Of a DNA stretch of 64,000 nucleotides, positions 8,540 through 17,616 are shown piece after piece. The stretch covers positions 248,001 to 312,000 of the forward strand of contig NZ_JACHLU010000001.1 in NCBI RefSeq assembly GCF_014204625.1, written 5' to 3'. Within the stretch, counting starts at the first letter, position 1. Every line of letters starts with the position of its first letter. This DNA comes from Gillisella vitis. GTDB lineage: Bacteria; Pseudomonadota; Alphaproteobacteria; Rhizobiales; Rhizobiaceae. The notes beneath the pieces were generated by a model. That model was not told the origin of the DNA and searched no databases. It saw only the letters and a program-made list of their open reading frames with translations. Both the position numbers and the translations under genes were made by a program.

Positions 8540-9352
8540 TCATATCCTGTAAAATTGGGCGGCATTGCCACCAAAAACTGCGGGTTGATCGTCTTTTGGC
8601 ACCAGAGCCTCGCACTGGCGAAGCCAGCCGAGATAATCTCCGGCCAGACGCAAAACCGGCCAGTCGCTGCCCCACAGCACGCGCTTACCCCCAAAGAGAT
8701 CAAGGATTGTCTCAATATAAGGGCCAAGTGACTCCGGTTTCTGCGCTCCAGCTTCCGTCAGCAGGCCCGACAGCTTGCAATGAACGTTTGGACACTGCGC
8801 CAGCCTCGCCATATCCTTCTGCCATTCGATAAACCGGCCTTGGGCAATCTGCGGCTTTGCCCCGTGATCAATCACCACGGGCAATTCAGGATGGCGCTTG
8901 ACCCGTTGCCAAAGCCCCTGCAACTGACGGGGTTTGACCAGTGCATCCAATGAAAGCCCATGCGCAATCATGGCGTCTATGGCCGGGTCGAGGCGAGGAT
9001 TGGCAATCCAGTCATCGTCGGGCAAATCCTGGAGCATCGGGCGCAAGCCTTTCAGCATCGGATGGGTGGCGCGTTTTGCGATCTGCTCGGCAGCGTCAGG
9101 GGCACCGAGATCAACCCAGCCCACCACACCCTTGATAAAGGCGTGTTTAGCCGCCAAAGCCAGCAGAAAATCGGTCTCTGCCGCCTGTTCCATGGTTTGC
9201 ACCAGAATGGTGCCGTCCATGCCGGATTGCTGCAACAGCGGCTCTAAATCCTGCGGCAGGAAATCACGGTAAATCGCCGCAAGTTCGGCAGGGGGCCATT
9301 CGCCCACGCGGTCCGTTAATCGCCAGAAATGCTGGTGCGCATCAATCCGCAT
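8540..9352 (-). CDS. L-fuconolactonase-type amidohydrolase
   Basis: A 270-residue amidohydrolase-2 family protein. It begins IDAHQHFW, the metal-binding HxH motif of the fuconolactonase/4-sulfomuconolactonase group, and has VIDHGAKP, the NVHCKLSGL strand and LWGSDWPV near the C-terminus, where the Asp is catalytic. It would hydrolyse the aldonolactone formed by the aldose dehydrogenase whose stop codon is 3 bases upstream. Neighbours complete a pathway for L-fucose or a close relative such as D-arabinose, so the sugar is inferred from context. Confidence 0.85.
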   Translation of the reverse strand: MRIDAHQHFWRLTDRVGEWPPAELAAIYRDFLPQDLEPLLQQSGMDGTILVQTMEQAAETDFLLALAAKHAFIKGVVGWVDLGAPDAAEQIAKRATHPMLKGLRPMLQDLPDDDWIANPRLDPAIDAMIAHGLSLDALVKPRQLQGLWQRVKRHPELPVVIDHGAKPQIAQGRFIEWQKDMARLAQCPNVHCKLSGLLTEAGAQKPESLGPYIETILDLFGGKRVLWGSDWPVLRLAGDYLGWLRQCEALVPKDDQPAVFGGNAAQFYRI

Positions 9353-9355
9353 CGA

Positions 9356-10369
9356 TCACCCCCCATCTGATGGCACAGGGGCGGCCGGATCAATCAGCGC
9401 CAGCGCTTGCAGCGCTCTCCAGAATTCATCGGGAATGCGTTCCTCCAGCCAATCGGCATTGGCCATAATGTGCGCGCCGTTGCGCGCGCCTGACACCACA
9501 GACACGACGGCTGGATGGGCCAGCGGAAATTGCAGGGCTGCTGCCTGCAAATTCACCGCCATCTCATCGCAGACCCGCTGCAAGGCTTCAACCCGCACTA
9601 ACAATTCGGCTGGCGCATCGGCATAGTTGAACTTGCGGTTGCCTGCCAGAATGCCAGAGTTGAACGCGCCTGCAATTACAATTGCGGTTCCGGCCCGGTG
9701 ACAATCATTCATGAAACCAAGGCTTTGCTGTTCCAGAAGCGTGTAGCGCCCGGCCAGCATGGCAACGTCCACTTGCGTTTCCGCCATGGCATCGCGCACC
9801 ACTTCCCATTCGTTGACCCCAAGGCCAATAGCTTTGACCACGCCTTGCTCTTTCAAACCATTCAGGGCTTTGAAGCCGCCGCCTTTGGTGAGCTGTGACC
9901 AATAATGGGCGTTTCTATCGCCATGGGTCACGGTGCCAATGTCATGGATGTAGAGAATGTCGGGATCAATCACGCCCAAGCGCTTCTGGCTATCCGCAAA
10001 GGAGCGCAAAATGCCGTCATGACTGTAATCATAGACCCCGCGAAAGGGCAGCGGATTGATAAAGCCGTTGGCCTCATCACGCACCGTCGCATCCGGCACC
10101 ATCAACCGGCCAACCTTGGTGCTGACCACATAATCCTTGCGGGGTCTATCGGCCAGCATGGTGCCAAGCCTTAGCTCGGAGCGGCTATGGCCGTAATGCG
10201 GTGCCGTATCGAAATAGCGAATACCGCGCTCCCATGCACGCTCGAACGCGCTTTTGCATTCGTCATAGCTGGTCAGCCGGTAGAGATTGCCCATCTGGGC
10301 ACAACCAAGGCCCATGGTGGTGAGTGCTAGCGCGCTTTTTGGAAGAAGGCGGGCATCAAACGACTTCAT
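9356..10369 (-). CDS. Aldo/keto reductase, L-fucose (D-threo-aldose) 1-dehydrogenase type
   Basis: A 337-residue AKR. The Asp-Tyr pair in YFDTAPHYGHSR (about residues 52-63), the Lys in VVSTKVGRL and the His in ILYIHDIG form the AKR catalytic tetrad. Overall it resembles D-threo-aldose 1-dehydrogenase/pyridoxal 4-dehydrogenase proteins that oxidise L-fucose to L-fucono-1,5-lactone. It is the first gene of a leftward pair with the lactonase and is divergent from the GntR-regulated gene group. Some relatives act on pyridoxal, but the lactonase next door favours a sugar. Confidence 0.83.
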   Translation of the reverse strand: MKSFDARLLPKSALALTTMGLGCAQMGNLYRLTSYDECKSAFERAWERGIRYFDTAPHYGHSRSELRLGTMLADRPRKDYVVSTKVGRLMVPDATVRDEANGFINPLPFRGVYDYSHDGILRSFADSQKRLGVIDPDILYIHDIGTVTHGDRNAHYWSQLTKGGGFKALNGLKEQGVVKAIGLGVNEWEVVRDAMAETQVDVAMLAGRYTLLEQQSLGFMNDCHRAGTAIVIAGAFNSGILAGNRKFNYADAPAELLVRVEALQRVCDEMAVNLQAAALQFPLAHPAVVSVVSGARNGAHIMANADWLEERIPDEFWRALQALALIDPAAPVPSDGG

Positions 10370-10450
10370 GAGAATGGTCCTTGGTCATCAACCCGACTTA
10401 CCCTCCAGCTCAGCCTGCCCGCACATCCAGAATTAGCGCTCGACATTAAA

Positions 10451-10547
10451 TTGGTCAAGCCAGTTCTCCCAACAACCCAACTTTTCATCCAGATTTACAA
10501 TGACGTCAAAATTTATTGCCATGATCATTCTATTTTGGTAAGGCCAA
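10451..10547. promoter_or_regulatory. Two related operator-like repeats in the divergent fucose promoter region
   Basis: TTGGTCAAGCCAG (10451-10463) and TTGGTAAGGCCAA (10535-10547) agree at 10 of 13 positions, and the second is an imperfect palindrome (TTGG/CCAA). They flank the middle of the gap between the leftward aldose dehydrogenase and the rightward GntR gene, 84 bp apart. FCD-type GntR regulators commonly bind TTGGT-type half sites, so they are candidate operators; this is inference. Confidence 0.45.
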
Positions 10548-10575
10548 TTGATCAGGAAGCCCAGAACGGAGCACC

Positions 10576-11259
10576 ATGGAGCAAAAGTTCGAAACCCGCA
10601 GGCTTTATCAGCAGGTGGCCGACCAGATTCGTCAGTTCATTGAGGGCGGCGGCTTTGGTCCCGGCGCCCGCTTGCCCAGCGAGCGTGATCTGGCCCAACA
10701 GCTTGGTGTGTCGCGGCCATCGCTGCGCGAAGCGCTGATTGCACTGGAAATTGACGGCACGGTCGAAATCCGCATGGGGTCTGGCGTTTACGTGGCCGTG
10801 GAGCGGGAACATCCGGTTGCTGTCACCCAATCCTTTGGCGAAAGCCCGTCCGAGCTGATGCAGGCGCGTATTGTGATTGAAGGGTCGACAACCTTGCTGG
10901 CCGCCAGCCGCATGAGCGAGGCGACGTTGAGCGCTCTGCGCAATCTTGTTGATGGTATGCGCCGCGAGATTGATCAGGGCCGCCGACCGCTGGAGCTGGA
11001 TCGGCAATTTCATCTGGCGATAGTTGCCCAATCCGGCAATTCGGTGCTGGGTCGCATTGTTGGCTCCTTGTTTGATGAACGTTACAGCCCTCTGGCCGAA
11101 CGGCTTCAGGACCGCACCGAAAGCCTGCAATCATGGGCAACCGCGCTTGAAGAGCATGAAGCCATTCTGGCAGCCCTTGAAGCGCGTGATCCCCTGTTGG
11201 CGCAGGCGTCCATGCAGACCCATCTGGATGCGTCCAGACGACGTTGGACAGAGGGCTGA
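10576..11259 (+). CDS. GntR-family regulator, FadR/FCD subfamily
   Basis: A 227-residue regulator. The N-terminal winged helix has LYQQVADQIRQFIEGG, then LPSERDLAQQLGVSRPSLRE, the classic GntR motif, and the wing VEIRMGSGVYV. The C-terminal all-helical FCD domain contains the metal-binding positions in DRQFHLAI and EEHEAIL. It heads the rightward group with the deoxy-acid dehydrogenase, hydrolase and dehydratase, and is divergent from the aldose dehydrogenase-lactonase pair. It is therefore the likely sensor of a sugar acid intermediate of this pathway. Confidence 0.9.
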   Translation: MEQKFETRRLYQQVADQIRQFIEGGGFGPGARLPSERDLAQQLGVSRPSLREALIALEIDGTVEIRMGSGVYVAVEREHPVAVTQSFGESPSELMQARIVIEGSTTLLAASRMSEATLSALRNLVDGMRREIDQGRRPLELDRQFHLAIVAQSGNSVLGRIVGSLFDERYSPLAERLQDRTESLQSWATALEEHEAILAALEARDPLLAQASMQTHLDASRRRWTEG

Positions 11260-11337
11260 AATGGCGGTTTGAGGGCTTTCCAAATACCGCCATCTGATGT
11301 TGCATGGCGGTTACGTTGATCTGAGGAGGAGAATTCA

Positions 11338-12072
11338 GTGTCCACAAATCTCAAAGACAAGCGCGTGCTGGTGACGGCCGCCGCCCAGGGCATTGGCCGG
11401 GCAAGTGCTCTTGCCTTTGCCAGGGCCGGTGCCGATGTTGTTGCCACCGACATCAATGAGGCCGCTCTTGCCGAGCTATCGGCCCAGAGCACCATCACCA
11501 CGCGGGTGCTGAACGTGCTGAAGGATGATGAGGTGACAGCGGTTATTGCTGACACTGGCCCCTTTGACGTTTTGTTCAACTGCGCGGGCTTTGTTCATGC
11601 AGGGTCCGTGCTGGATATGAAGGACAGCGATCTCGCTTTTGCCTTTGATCTCAATGTTCACGCCATGGTGCGTACCATTCGCGCCGTGCTGCCGGGCATG
11701 ATTGCGCGTGGCGATGGGGCGATTATCAACATGTCGTCTGTTGCCTCCAGCATGAAGGGGGTTGCCAACCGTTGCGCCTATTCCATTACTAAAGCGGCGG
11801 TGATTGGCCTCACCAAATCGGTTGCAGCGGAATATGTCGCACAGGGCATTCGCTGCAACGCTATTTGCCCCGGCACGGTCGAAAGCCCCTCGCTTCAGGA
11901 TCGTTTGAAAGCGCAAGGCGATTATGAAACGGCCCGCGCGGCTTTCATTGCCCGTCAACCCATCGGGCGGCTGGGCACGCCGGATGAAATCGCTGACCTT
12001 GCCGTCTATCTGGCAGGGGCCACCTATACCACCGGCCAGGCTTACGCCATTGATGGCGGCTGGACTCTTTAA
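11338..12072 (+). CDS. SDR-family 2-keto-3-deoxy-L-fuconate-type dehydrogenase
   Basis: A 244-residue short-chain dehydrogenase starting with GTG. The cofactor motif TAAAQGIGRA (about residues 13-22), NCAG (about 80-83), the catalytic Ser in INMSSVAS and Tyr/Lys in CAYSITKAA are all present. The sequence and its place between a GntR regulator and an FAH hydrolase match 2-keto-3-deoxy-L-fuconate dehydrogenase, which oxidises C4 to give 2,4-diketo-3-deoxy-L-fuconate. GAGGAG lies 8 bases before the GTG. SDR substrate cannot be read from sequence alone; the neighbours carry the assignment. Confidence 0.82.
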   Translation: MSTNLKDKRVLVTAAAQGIGRASALAFARAGADVVATDINEAALAELSAQSTITTRVLNVLKDDEVTAVIADTGPFDVLFNCAGFVHAGSVLDMKDSDLAFAFDLNVHAMVRTIRAVLPGMIARGDGAIINMSSVASSMKGVANRCAYSITKAAVIGLTKSVAAEYVAQGIRCNAICPGTVESPSLQDRLKAQGDYETARAAFIARQPIGRLGTPDEIADLAVYLAGATYTTGQAYAIDGGWTL

Positions 12073-12091
12073 ATACAGAAGGATATTTTCG

Positions 12092-12934
12092 ATGAAACTC
12101 ATGCGCGTTGGCCCGATTGGCCATGAAAAGCCCGCCGCTCTCGATCAGGATGGCAAAATTCGGGATCTGTCGGCCCATATAGCCGATATTGGTGGTGCCG
12201 CCATTTCGCCGGAAGGTCTGGCCAAACTCGCTGCTCTCGACCTGTCCAGCCTGCCCGAAATTGCCCCTGAGCGCATTGGGGCCTGCGTGGCTGGCACGGG
12301 CAAATTCATCTGCATTGGCCTGAACTATTCCGACCATGCTGCTGAAACTGGTGCCACCGTGCCGCCTGAGCCGGTGATTTTCATGAAGGCAACTTCGGCC
12401 ATTTGCGGCCCCAATGATGATGTGCTGATTCCACGCGGCTCGGAAAAGACTGATTGGGAGGTGGAACTGGGCGTTGTGATTGGCAAAACCGCCAAATACG
12501 TCTCGGAAGCGGACGCCATGGACTATGTGGCTGGCTATTGCGTTTCCCATGATGTGTCGGAGCGTGCGTTCCAGACCGAGCGCGCCGGGCAATGGACCAA
12601 GGGCAAATCCTGCGATACTTTTGGCCCGATTGGCCCATGGCTGGTGACCAAGGATGAGATTGCAGACCCGCAGAACCTGAAAATGTGGCTGAGCGTCAAT
12701 GGCGAGGTCATGCAGAATGGCTCATCCACCACCATGGTCTATGGCGTTGCGCATCTGGTGTCCTACCTCAGCCAGTTCATGAGCCTGCATCCCGGCGATG
12801 TGATTTCCACTGGCACGCCTCCGGGTGTTGGCCTTGGCATGAAGCCGCCGCGCTATCTCAAGGCTGGCGATGTTGTGGAACTCGGCATTGAGGGCCTCGG
12901 CACACAAAAACAGACCTTTATCGCCGACGTCTGA
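12092..12934 (+). CDS. FAH-family 2,4-diketo-3-deoxy-L-fuconate hydrolase
   Basis: A 280-residue fumarylacetoacetate hydrolase-fold protein. The core CIGLNYSDHAAETG is the hallmark of the hydrolase/isomerase branch, with acidic metal ligands in DWEVELGVVIG and GYCVSHDVSERAFQ, and STGTPPGVGLGMKP near the end. It starts 20 bases after the dehydrogenase stop (AGAAGGA upstream). In the non-phosphorylative L-fucose route this enzyme splits the diketo acid to pyruvate and L-lactate. Relatives include 5-oxopent-3-ene-1,2,5-tricarboxylate decarboxylases; context favours the sugar pathway. Confidence 0.83.
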   Translation: MKLMRVGPIGHEKPAALDQDGKIRDLSAHIADIGGAAISPEGLAKLAALDLSSLPEIAPERIGACVAGTGKFICIGLNYSDHAAETGATVPPEPVIFMKATSAICGPNDDVLIPRGSEKTDWEVELGVVIGKTAKYVSEADAMDYVAGYCVSHDVSERAFQTERAGQWTKGKSCDTFGPIGPWLVTKDEIADPQNLKMWLSVNGEVMQNGSSTTMVYGVAHLVSYLSQFMSLHPGDVISTGTPPGVGLGMKPPRYLKAGDVVELGIEGLGTQKQTFIADV

Positions 12935-12960
12935 CGTTGACCCCAAACAAGGCCAGTTCC

Positions 12961-14241
12961 ATGAGCAAAATCACCAGCCTGCGCGCGATTGATCTACGCT
13001 TTCCCACCTCGTTGAGCCTTGATGGTTCGGATGCGATGAATCCCGACCCGGATTATTCGGCGGCCTATGTCATTCTTGGCACGGATACGGGGGAATATGA
13101 GGGCCATGGACTGACCTTTACCATTGGTCGCGGCAATGACATCTGCTGTGCCGCGATCCATGCGCTCACCCATCTTGTTGTCGGACTTGATCTCGACTGG
13201 GTTGCGGAAAACCCCGGTCGCTTCTGGCGGCACATCACCTCGGACAGCCAATTGCGCTGGATTGGCCCGGACAAAGGGGCCATGCATCTGGCAACGGGTG
13301 CTGTGGTCAATGCTGTGTGGGATCTTCTGGCCAAGCGTGCGGGCAAGCCCGTGTGGCGGCTGGTGGCAGACATGAGCCCGGAAGAGATTGTTTCCATTGT
13401 TGATTTTCGCTATCTGACCGATGCGCTGACGCCGGAAGAGGCTCTGGCAATTTTGAAAAAGGCTGACGTTGGCAAGCTGGATCGTATCGCCATTCTGGAG
13501 CAGGAAGGCTATCCTTGCTACACCACCTCTGCGGGCTGGCTGGGCTATGATGATGAAAAACTGCGCCGCCTTTGCCACGAAGCGATTGAGCAGGGCTTTA
13601 CCCATATCAAAATGAAAGTTGGCCGCGATCTGGAAGACGACAAGCGCCGCTTGCGCATTGTCCGCGAAGTGATTGGCGATGACCGTTTCATGATGATTGA
13701 TGCCAATCAGGTGTGGGAGGTCAATCAGGCAATTGACTGGGTGAAAGAACTTCAGCCCTACAAGCCTTATTTCATTGAAGAGCCCACAAGTCCTGATGAT
13801 ATTTTTGGCCATAAAGCCATCCGTGAGGCTATCTTTCCAGTCAAGGTAGCAACCGGCGAAATGTGCCAGAACCGCATTGTTTTCAAACAGATGATTGCGG
13901 GTGGTGCCATTGACATCGTGCAAATTGATAGCTGCCGCATGGGTGGATTGAACGAGGTTCTCGCCGTTTTGCTGATGGCGGCAAAATATGAACTTCCCGT
14001 TTGGCCCCATGCCGGTGGCGTGGGCCTGTGCGAATATGTGCAGCACCTGTCGATGATTGATTTTGTTGCTGTTTCAGCCACCCGACAGGGCAGGGTGATC
14101 GAATATGTTGATCACCTGCACGAGCACTTCATTGATCCCTGCATCATCAAGAATGCGGCCTATATGCCGCCATCAAAGCCCGGATTCTCGATTGAAATGA
14201 AACCACAATCCATCAAGGATTATACGTTTCGGCCCAATTGA
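12961..14241 (+). CDS. L-fuconate dehydratase (enolase superfamily)
   Basis: A 426-residue mandelate racemase/enolase-superfamily enzyme. The KxK acid-base pair is in HIKMKVGRD, metal ligands are in MIDANQVWEV (Asp), FIEEPTS (Glu) and VATGEMC (Glu), and the His base is in WPHAGGVGLCE. The N-terminus IDLRFPTSLSLDGSDAMNPDPDYSAAYV is characteristic of fuconate dehydratases, giving this call more weight than the other pathway enzymes. The ATG at 12961 has AAGG about 8 bases upstream; a TTG at 12937 is also in frame. Last gene of the rightward fucose group, ending in a bidirectional stem-loop. Confidence 0.9.
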   Translation: MSKITSLRAIDLRFPTSLSLDGSDAMNPDPDYSAAYVILGTDTGEYEGHGLTFTIGRGNDICCAAIHALTHLVVGLDLDWVAENPGRFWRHITSDSQLRWIGPDKGAMHLATGAVVNAVWDLLAKRAGKPVWRLVADMSPEEIVSIVDFRYLTDALTPEEALAILKKADVGKLDRIAILEQEGYPCYTTSAGWLGYDDEKLRRLCHEAIEQGFTHIKMKVGRDLEDDKRRLRIVREVIGDDRFMMIDANQVWEVNQAIDWVKELQPYKPYFIEEPTSPDDIFGHKAIREAIFPVKVATGEMCQNRIVFKQMIAGGAIDIVQIDSCRMGGLNEVLAVLLMAAKYELPVWPHAGGVGLCEYVQHLSMIDFVAVSATRQGRVIEYVDHLHEHFIDPCIIKNAAYMPPSKPGFSIEMKPQSIKDYTFRPN

Positions 14242-14253
14242 GATGAAATAGCC

Positions 14254-14282
14254 ATCCCTGTTGCTTGAGAAACAACAGGGAT
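14254..14282. terminator. Bidirectional stem-loop between fuconate dehydratase and entA
   Basis: A 10-bp perfect inverted repeat (ATCCCTGTTG, 9-base loop) fills the 58-base gap between two convergent genes and separates the fucose and siderophore loci. No clear U-tract is present. Confidence 0.72.
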
Positions 14283-14299
14283 AGCAGCACGACAATGAA

Positions 14300-15055
14300 T
14301 CACGCCGCCAGCGTGGCACCGCCATCAATGACAATATCCTGCATGGTGACATGTCCGGCCTGATCAGAGGCCAGAAACAGCACCACATCGGCTATGTCAT
14401 CGGGCCTTGCCAGTTTGCCCAGCGGAATGCCAAGTTTAAACTGATCCGGCAGGCCATGAATCAACGTCTGCATTCCCGACGAGTTCTTCATCATGCCCCG
14501 CAACATGGGTGTATCGGTCGAGCCGGGTGACACCACATTGCAGCGCACGCCGTAGGGGGCCAATTCAAGCGCAACACAATGGCTGAATGCTGCAAGCGCT
14601 GCTTTTGAGGCGCAATAGGCGCTCATGCCAATGCGTGGCACATGGGCGGCATTGGAGGCAATATTGACAATAGCCCCGGCCCGTTGCCGCTGAAACAACG
14701 GAATCAACTGCCGCAACAGATAGAAAGCCCCGCTGGCATTGACGTCCATGCAAGCTTTCCAGTCATCAACAGCAAGCCCTTCCGTGGCCCCTAGCCGCAA
14801 AATACCGGCCGCATTGACCAGAATGTCCAGCCGATCTTGATCTGCCAGAAGCGTTTTCACGCTGGCTTCGACCTGAACAGGGTCAGCAATATCGGCCTGA
14901 ATGAGATGAAAAGGCAGAGCCTCTTCGCTTCTCTCCCGATCAATGCCGATGACCTCTGCACCTTGCTCGACAAATCGCTCGGCAATACGCCGACCGATTC
15001 CGCTGGCGGCACCCGTGACCAGCACGCGCTTGCCGCCAAAATCTCTCTTCGTCAT
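14300..15055 (-). CDS. entA: 2,3-dihydro-2,3-dihydroxybenzoate dehydrogenase
   Basis: A 251-residue SDR that makes 2,3-dihydroxybenzoate (DHB). The NAD motif TGAASGIGRR (about residues 14-23), NAAG, the Ser in NIASNAAH and the Tyr/Lys in SAYCASKAA are intact. The loop PRIGMSAYCASKAAL and RCNVVSPGSTDTPML are typical of EntA/DhbA. It is the last gene of a leftward entC-entE-entB-entA operon, the order seen in dhbCEBA of Brucella and related rhizobia. Together these genes give free and carrier-bound DHB for catechol siderophore assembly. Confidence 0.92.
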   Translation of the reverse strand: MTKRDFGGKRVLVTGAASGIGRRIAERFVEQGAEVIGIDRERSEEALPFHLIQADIADPVQVEASVKTLLADQDRLDILVNAAGILRLGATEGLAVDDWKACMDVNASGAFYLLRQLIPLFQRQRAGAIVNIASNAAHVPRIGMSAYCASKAALAAFSHCVALELAPYGVRCNVVSPGSTDTPMLRGMMKNSSGMQTLIHGLPDQFKLGIPLGKLARPDDIADVVLFLASDQAGHVTMQDIVIDGGATLAA

Positions 15056-15085
15056 GGCGTATCCTCTTGAAACCGCGCTACACTT

Positions 15086-15961
15086 TCAGGAGACATGCTT
15101 GAGCCGCTTCGCCTCAATCAATGCCCACCAGGCATTCAGCGTGGGAATGCGGGCCAGTTCATCAAAGCCAACCGAAATGCCGAGATCTTTCAGCTCAGCG
15201 GCCAGTTTCATGACTTGAAGTGAATCCAGCCCGTAGAGAATGAGGTTCTCAGCGGGATCAATCTCGGTCTCGTCTTCGATCAGTTGCAACACGCGGGCTT
15301 CCAGCCAGTCGCGGCTGGGCGCTGCACTGGCCTTGCCCACCACGCTTGCGCTATCCACCACGCAACCGCAACGGGTGGCAACATATTGCAAAGCCATGCG
15401 GTGTTCGGCTTCGGAGAAATCGGCCACGGCATCGCCAATCATGAAGGCCTGAATGTCGTTCATAAACGCATCCACCGCCGTGACCATGCAGCCGATATGG
15501 CCGTAAACGCCGCCGATCAGCAGTTGATCACGGCCCCATTCCTTCATCCGGTCAGCAAGATCAGATCGCCGGAAGGCGCTGTAGCGCCATTTGACCAGCA
15601 TCACATCATCCGCATCGGGGGTAAGACCATCCACCACTTTTTGCAGGGATGGATCGGCAACCGTCAGGCCCGGTCCCCACATGTCGTTCAAAAGCGCGCG
15701 GTCGCCGGGAGGCTGATCATGCGGCTGGGCAGTGTAGACGACTGGAATGCCGTGCTGTTTGGCCCAGGCGCGCACTTGCGCAAGATTATCAATCAGTTGC
15801 GGCAACAGGCTACCGTTCTCATCGTAAAAACGCAGGAAATAGCGTTGCATATCATGGATCAGCAACACAGCGCGCTTTGGGTCAGGCTGCCATTTTGTGC
15901 GGTTTTCCGGGAATGTTTCCGGTTTTGGCATGGAATAATCGGCGATTTTGGGAATAGCCAT
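15086..15961 (-). CDS. entB: Isochorismatase with C-terminal aryl carrier protein
   Basis: A bifunctional 291-residue protein. The N-terminal isochorismatase domain has the catalytic Asp in LLIHDMQRYFL and the cofactor-free hydrolase block LLIGGVYGHIGCMVTA. The C-terminal aryl carrier domain has ILYGLDSLQVM with the phosphopantetheine Ser at about residue 247. E. coli EntB has the same design and length. The ATG at 15961 matches family starts (IPKIADYSMP), with GAGAG just upstream. It is the DHB carrier for the NRPS proteins at 18.9-28.2 kb. A phosphopantetheinyl transferase to activate it is not in the window. Confidence 0.95.
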   Translation of the reverse strand: MAIPKIADYSMPKPETFPENRTKWQPDPKRAVLLIHDMQRYFLRFYDENGSLLPQLIDNLAQVRAWAKQHGIPVVYTAQPHDQPPGDRALLNDMWGPGLTVADPSLQKVVDGLTPDADDVMLVKWRYSAFRRSDLADRMKEWGRDQLLIGGVYGHIGCMVTAVDAFMNDIQAFMIGDAVADFSEAEHRMALQYVATRCGCVVDSASVVGKASAAPSRDWLEARVLQLIEDETEIDPAENLILYGLDSLQVMKLAAELKDLGISVGFDELARIPTLNAWWALIEAKRLKHVS

Positions 15962-15979
15962 TGTGTCTCTCAATTTTCG

Positions 15980-17602
15980 TCAAGCAGTTAGGGTTTGCTG
16001 GGCAATCTCTGCACGCAGCTGTTTTTTATCGATCTTGCCCACGGCTGTGAGCGGAAGGGCATCCAGCAGGCGAACCCGGTCTGGCAATTTGTACTCGGCA
16101 ACACCCAAGCCCAGCAGATGCTTGCGCAGTGCAGGCGCTTTCAGACCCGGATTGCGCGACACCACAAAGGCGCAGCTTTTTTCGCCCAACAATGGGTCGT
16201 GCATGGCCACCAATGCGGCATGGGTAATGTCGGGATGCAGCAGCAGCAGATTTTCAATCTCTTCGGCAGCAATTTTTTCGCCACCGCGATTGATCTGATC
16301 TTTTACGCGGCCCACCACGCGCATGTAGCCTTCGGGGGTGCACTGCACCAGATCGCCGGAATAATAAAAGCCATCGGCATCAAACACCCGCGCATTTTGC
16401 TCCGGGCTGTTGTAGTAGCCACGAAATGTATAGGGCCCGCGGGTGGCCAACATGCCGGTCTCGCCGTCAGGAACGATGTTACCGTCCTCGTCGGTCAGCT
16501 TGACCTCATCATCCGGGCTGATCGGGCGGCCTTGCGTGGTGAAAACAAGATCATCGCTGTCATCCAGGCGGGTGTAATTGACCAGCCCTTCGGCCATGCC
16601 AAACACCTGTTGCAACTGGCAACCCAGCACCTCTGGCACTTGCCGCGCCAGCGATTCGGCAAAATTCGCACCCCCCACCTGAAGCAGCTTGAGCGATGTG
16701 AGGGCGGCCTTATGATTCGGCGCGGCCTCCAGCCATAGTGCCACGGCAGATGGCACCAGCGCCACCATAGTCACCGCGTGGCGTTCAATCAGCGCAAAGC
16801 AGGCCTGCGGCTCCGGGTTTGCAGCCATGACAACGCAGCCACCAGCATGAAAAACCCCCAATGCCCCCGGCGAGCTCATCGGGTAATTATGACCAGCCGG
16901 AAGCGCACATAAATAGCGTGTCTCAGTGCTCACCCCGCAAATGTCGGCGCTTGCGCGCACGCTGTAATCATAATCATTATGGGTGCGCGGAATCAGCTTG
17001 GGCGTGCCGGTGCTGCCACCAGAAAGCTGGAAAAACGCCACCTGATCCGCAGCGGATGGTGCAAAGCGGATGGTGTCATCGCAAGGATCGTGCATCCATT
17101 GCGCAAGGTTGCGCTCAGCGGATGCATCATTCAGCATCAACACAACGGCCAGATTGGGCGAAATGTTGCGCAGTGCATCGATAAAATCATCGCCTGCAAA
17201 CAGCTCATGCTGGCGCGAGCCGATCAGCAGCTTTGGCTGAATCTGATCCGCATAAGCACTGAGTTCCAGCTTGCGATGGCTGTAAAGTGCATTCAGCGGG
17301 GCCACGCCGATTTTCAACAGCGCGAAGAAAACCACGTAAAACTCGGCAATATTGGGCAATTGCACCAAGGCGGTATCGCCGTGGCCAAGCCCGCGCTGGC
17401 TCAAACGTGCAGCCAGCGTTGACGAGAGCGCATCAAGGGCGCTGTAGCTGATATGGCGCTCGCCGCAGATCACCGCGATTGCATCCGGGCGCGCCTGTGT
17501 CTGGCTGTCGAGAATGCGCGTCAGCGGTTGATCGAGCCAATAGCTCCGCTGCCGGTAGCGGCTGGCAAGACCCTCTGGCCAACGTTCGAAAGAAATTGTC
17601 AT
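15980..17602 (-). CDS. entE: 2,3-dihydroxybenzoate-AMP ligase
   Basis: A 540-residue stand-alone adenylation enzyme that activates DHB and loads it on the EntB carrier domain. The P-loop variant [19 protein letters not shown] is diagnostic of EntE/DhbE; later motifs include [35 protein letters not shown] and [13 protein letters not shown] with the catalytic Lys. ATG at 17602 aligns with the usual EntE N-terminus ([18 protein letters not shown]) and has GAGG 8 bases upstream. An in-frame ATG at 17620 would overlap the entC stop by 4 bases and cannot be excluded. Confidence 0.95.
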   Translation of the reverse strand: MTISFERWPEGLASRYRQRSYWLDQPLTRILDSQTQARPDAIAVICGERHISYSALDALSSTLAARLSQRGLGHGDTALVQLPNIAEFYVVFFALLKIGVAPLNALYSHRKLELSAYADQIQPKLLIGSRQHELFAGDDFIDALRNISPNLAVVLMLNDASAERNLAQWMHDPCDDTIRFAPSAADQVAFFQLSGGSTGTPKLIPRTHNDYDYSVRASADICGVSTETRYLCALPAGHNYPMSSPGALGVFHAGGCVVMAANPEPQACFALIERHAVTMVALVPSAVALWLEAAPNHKAALTSLKLLQVGGANFAESLARQVPEVLGCQLQQVFGMAEGLVNYTRLDDSDDLVFTTQGRPISPDDEVKLTDEDGNIVPDGETGMLATRGPYTFRGYYNSPEQNARVFDADGFYYSGDLVQCTPEGYMRVVGRVKDQINRGGEKIAAEEIENLLLLHPDITHAALVAMHDPLLGEKSCAFVVSRNPGLKAPALRKHLLGLGVAEYKLPDRVRLLDALPLTAVGKIDKKQLRAEIAQQTLTA

Positions 17603-17616
17603 GCTGGTTGCCTCAC

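Noticed and set aside
8544..8559. A 16-base string shared with 35493-35508 (ATCCTGTAAAATTGGG)
   Set aside because: Both copies are within coding sequence of unrelated genes in different frames and have no flanking similarity; taken as chance.
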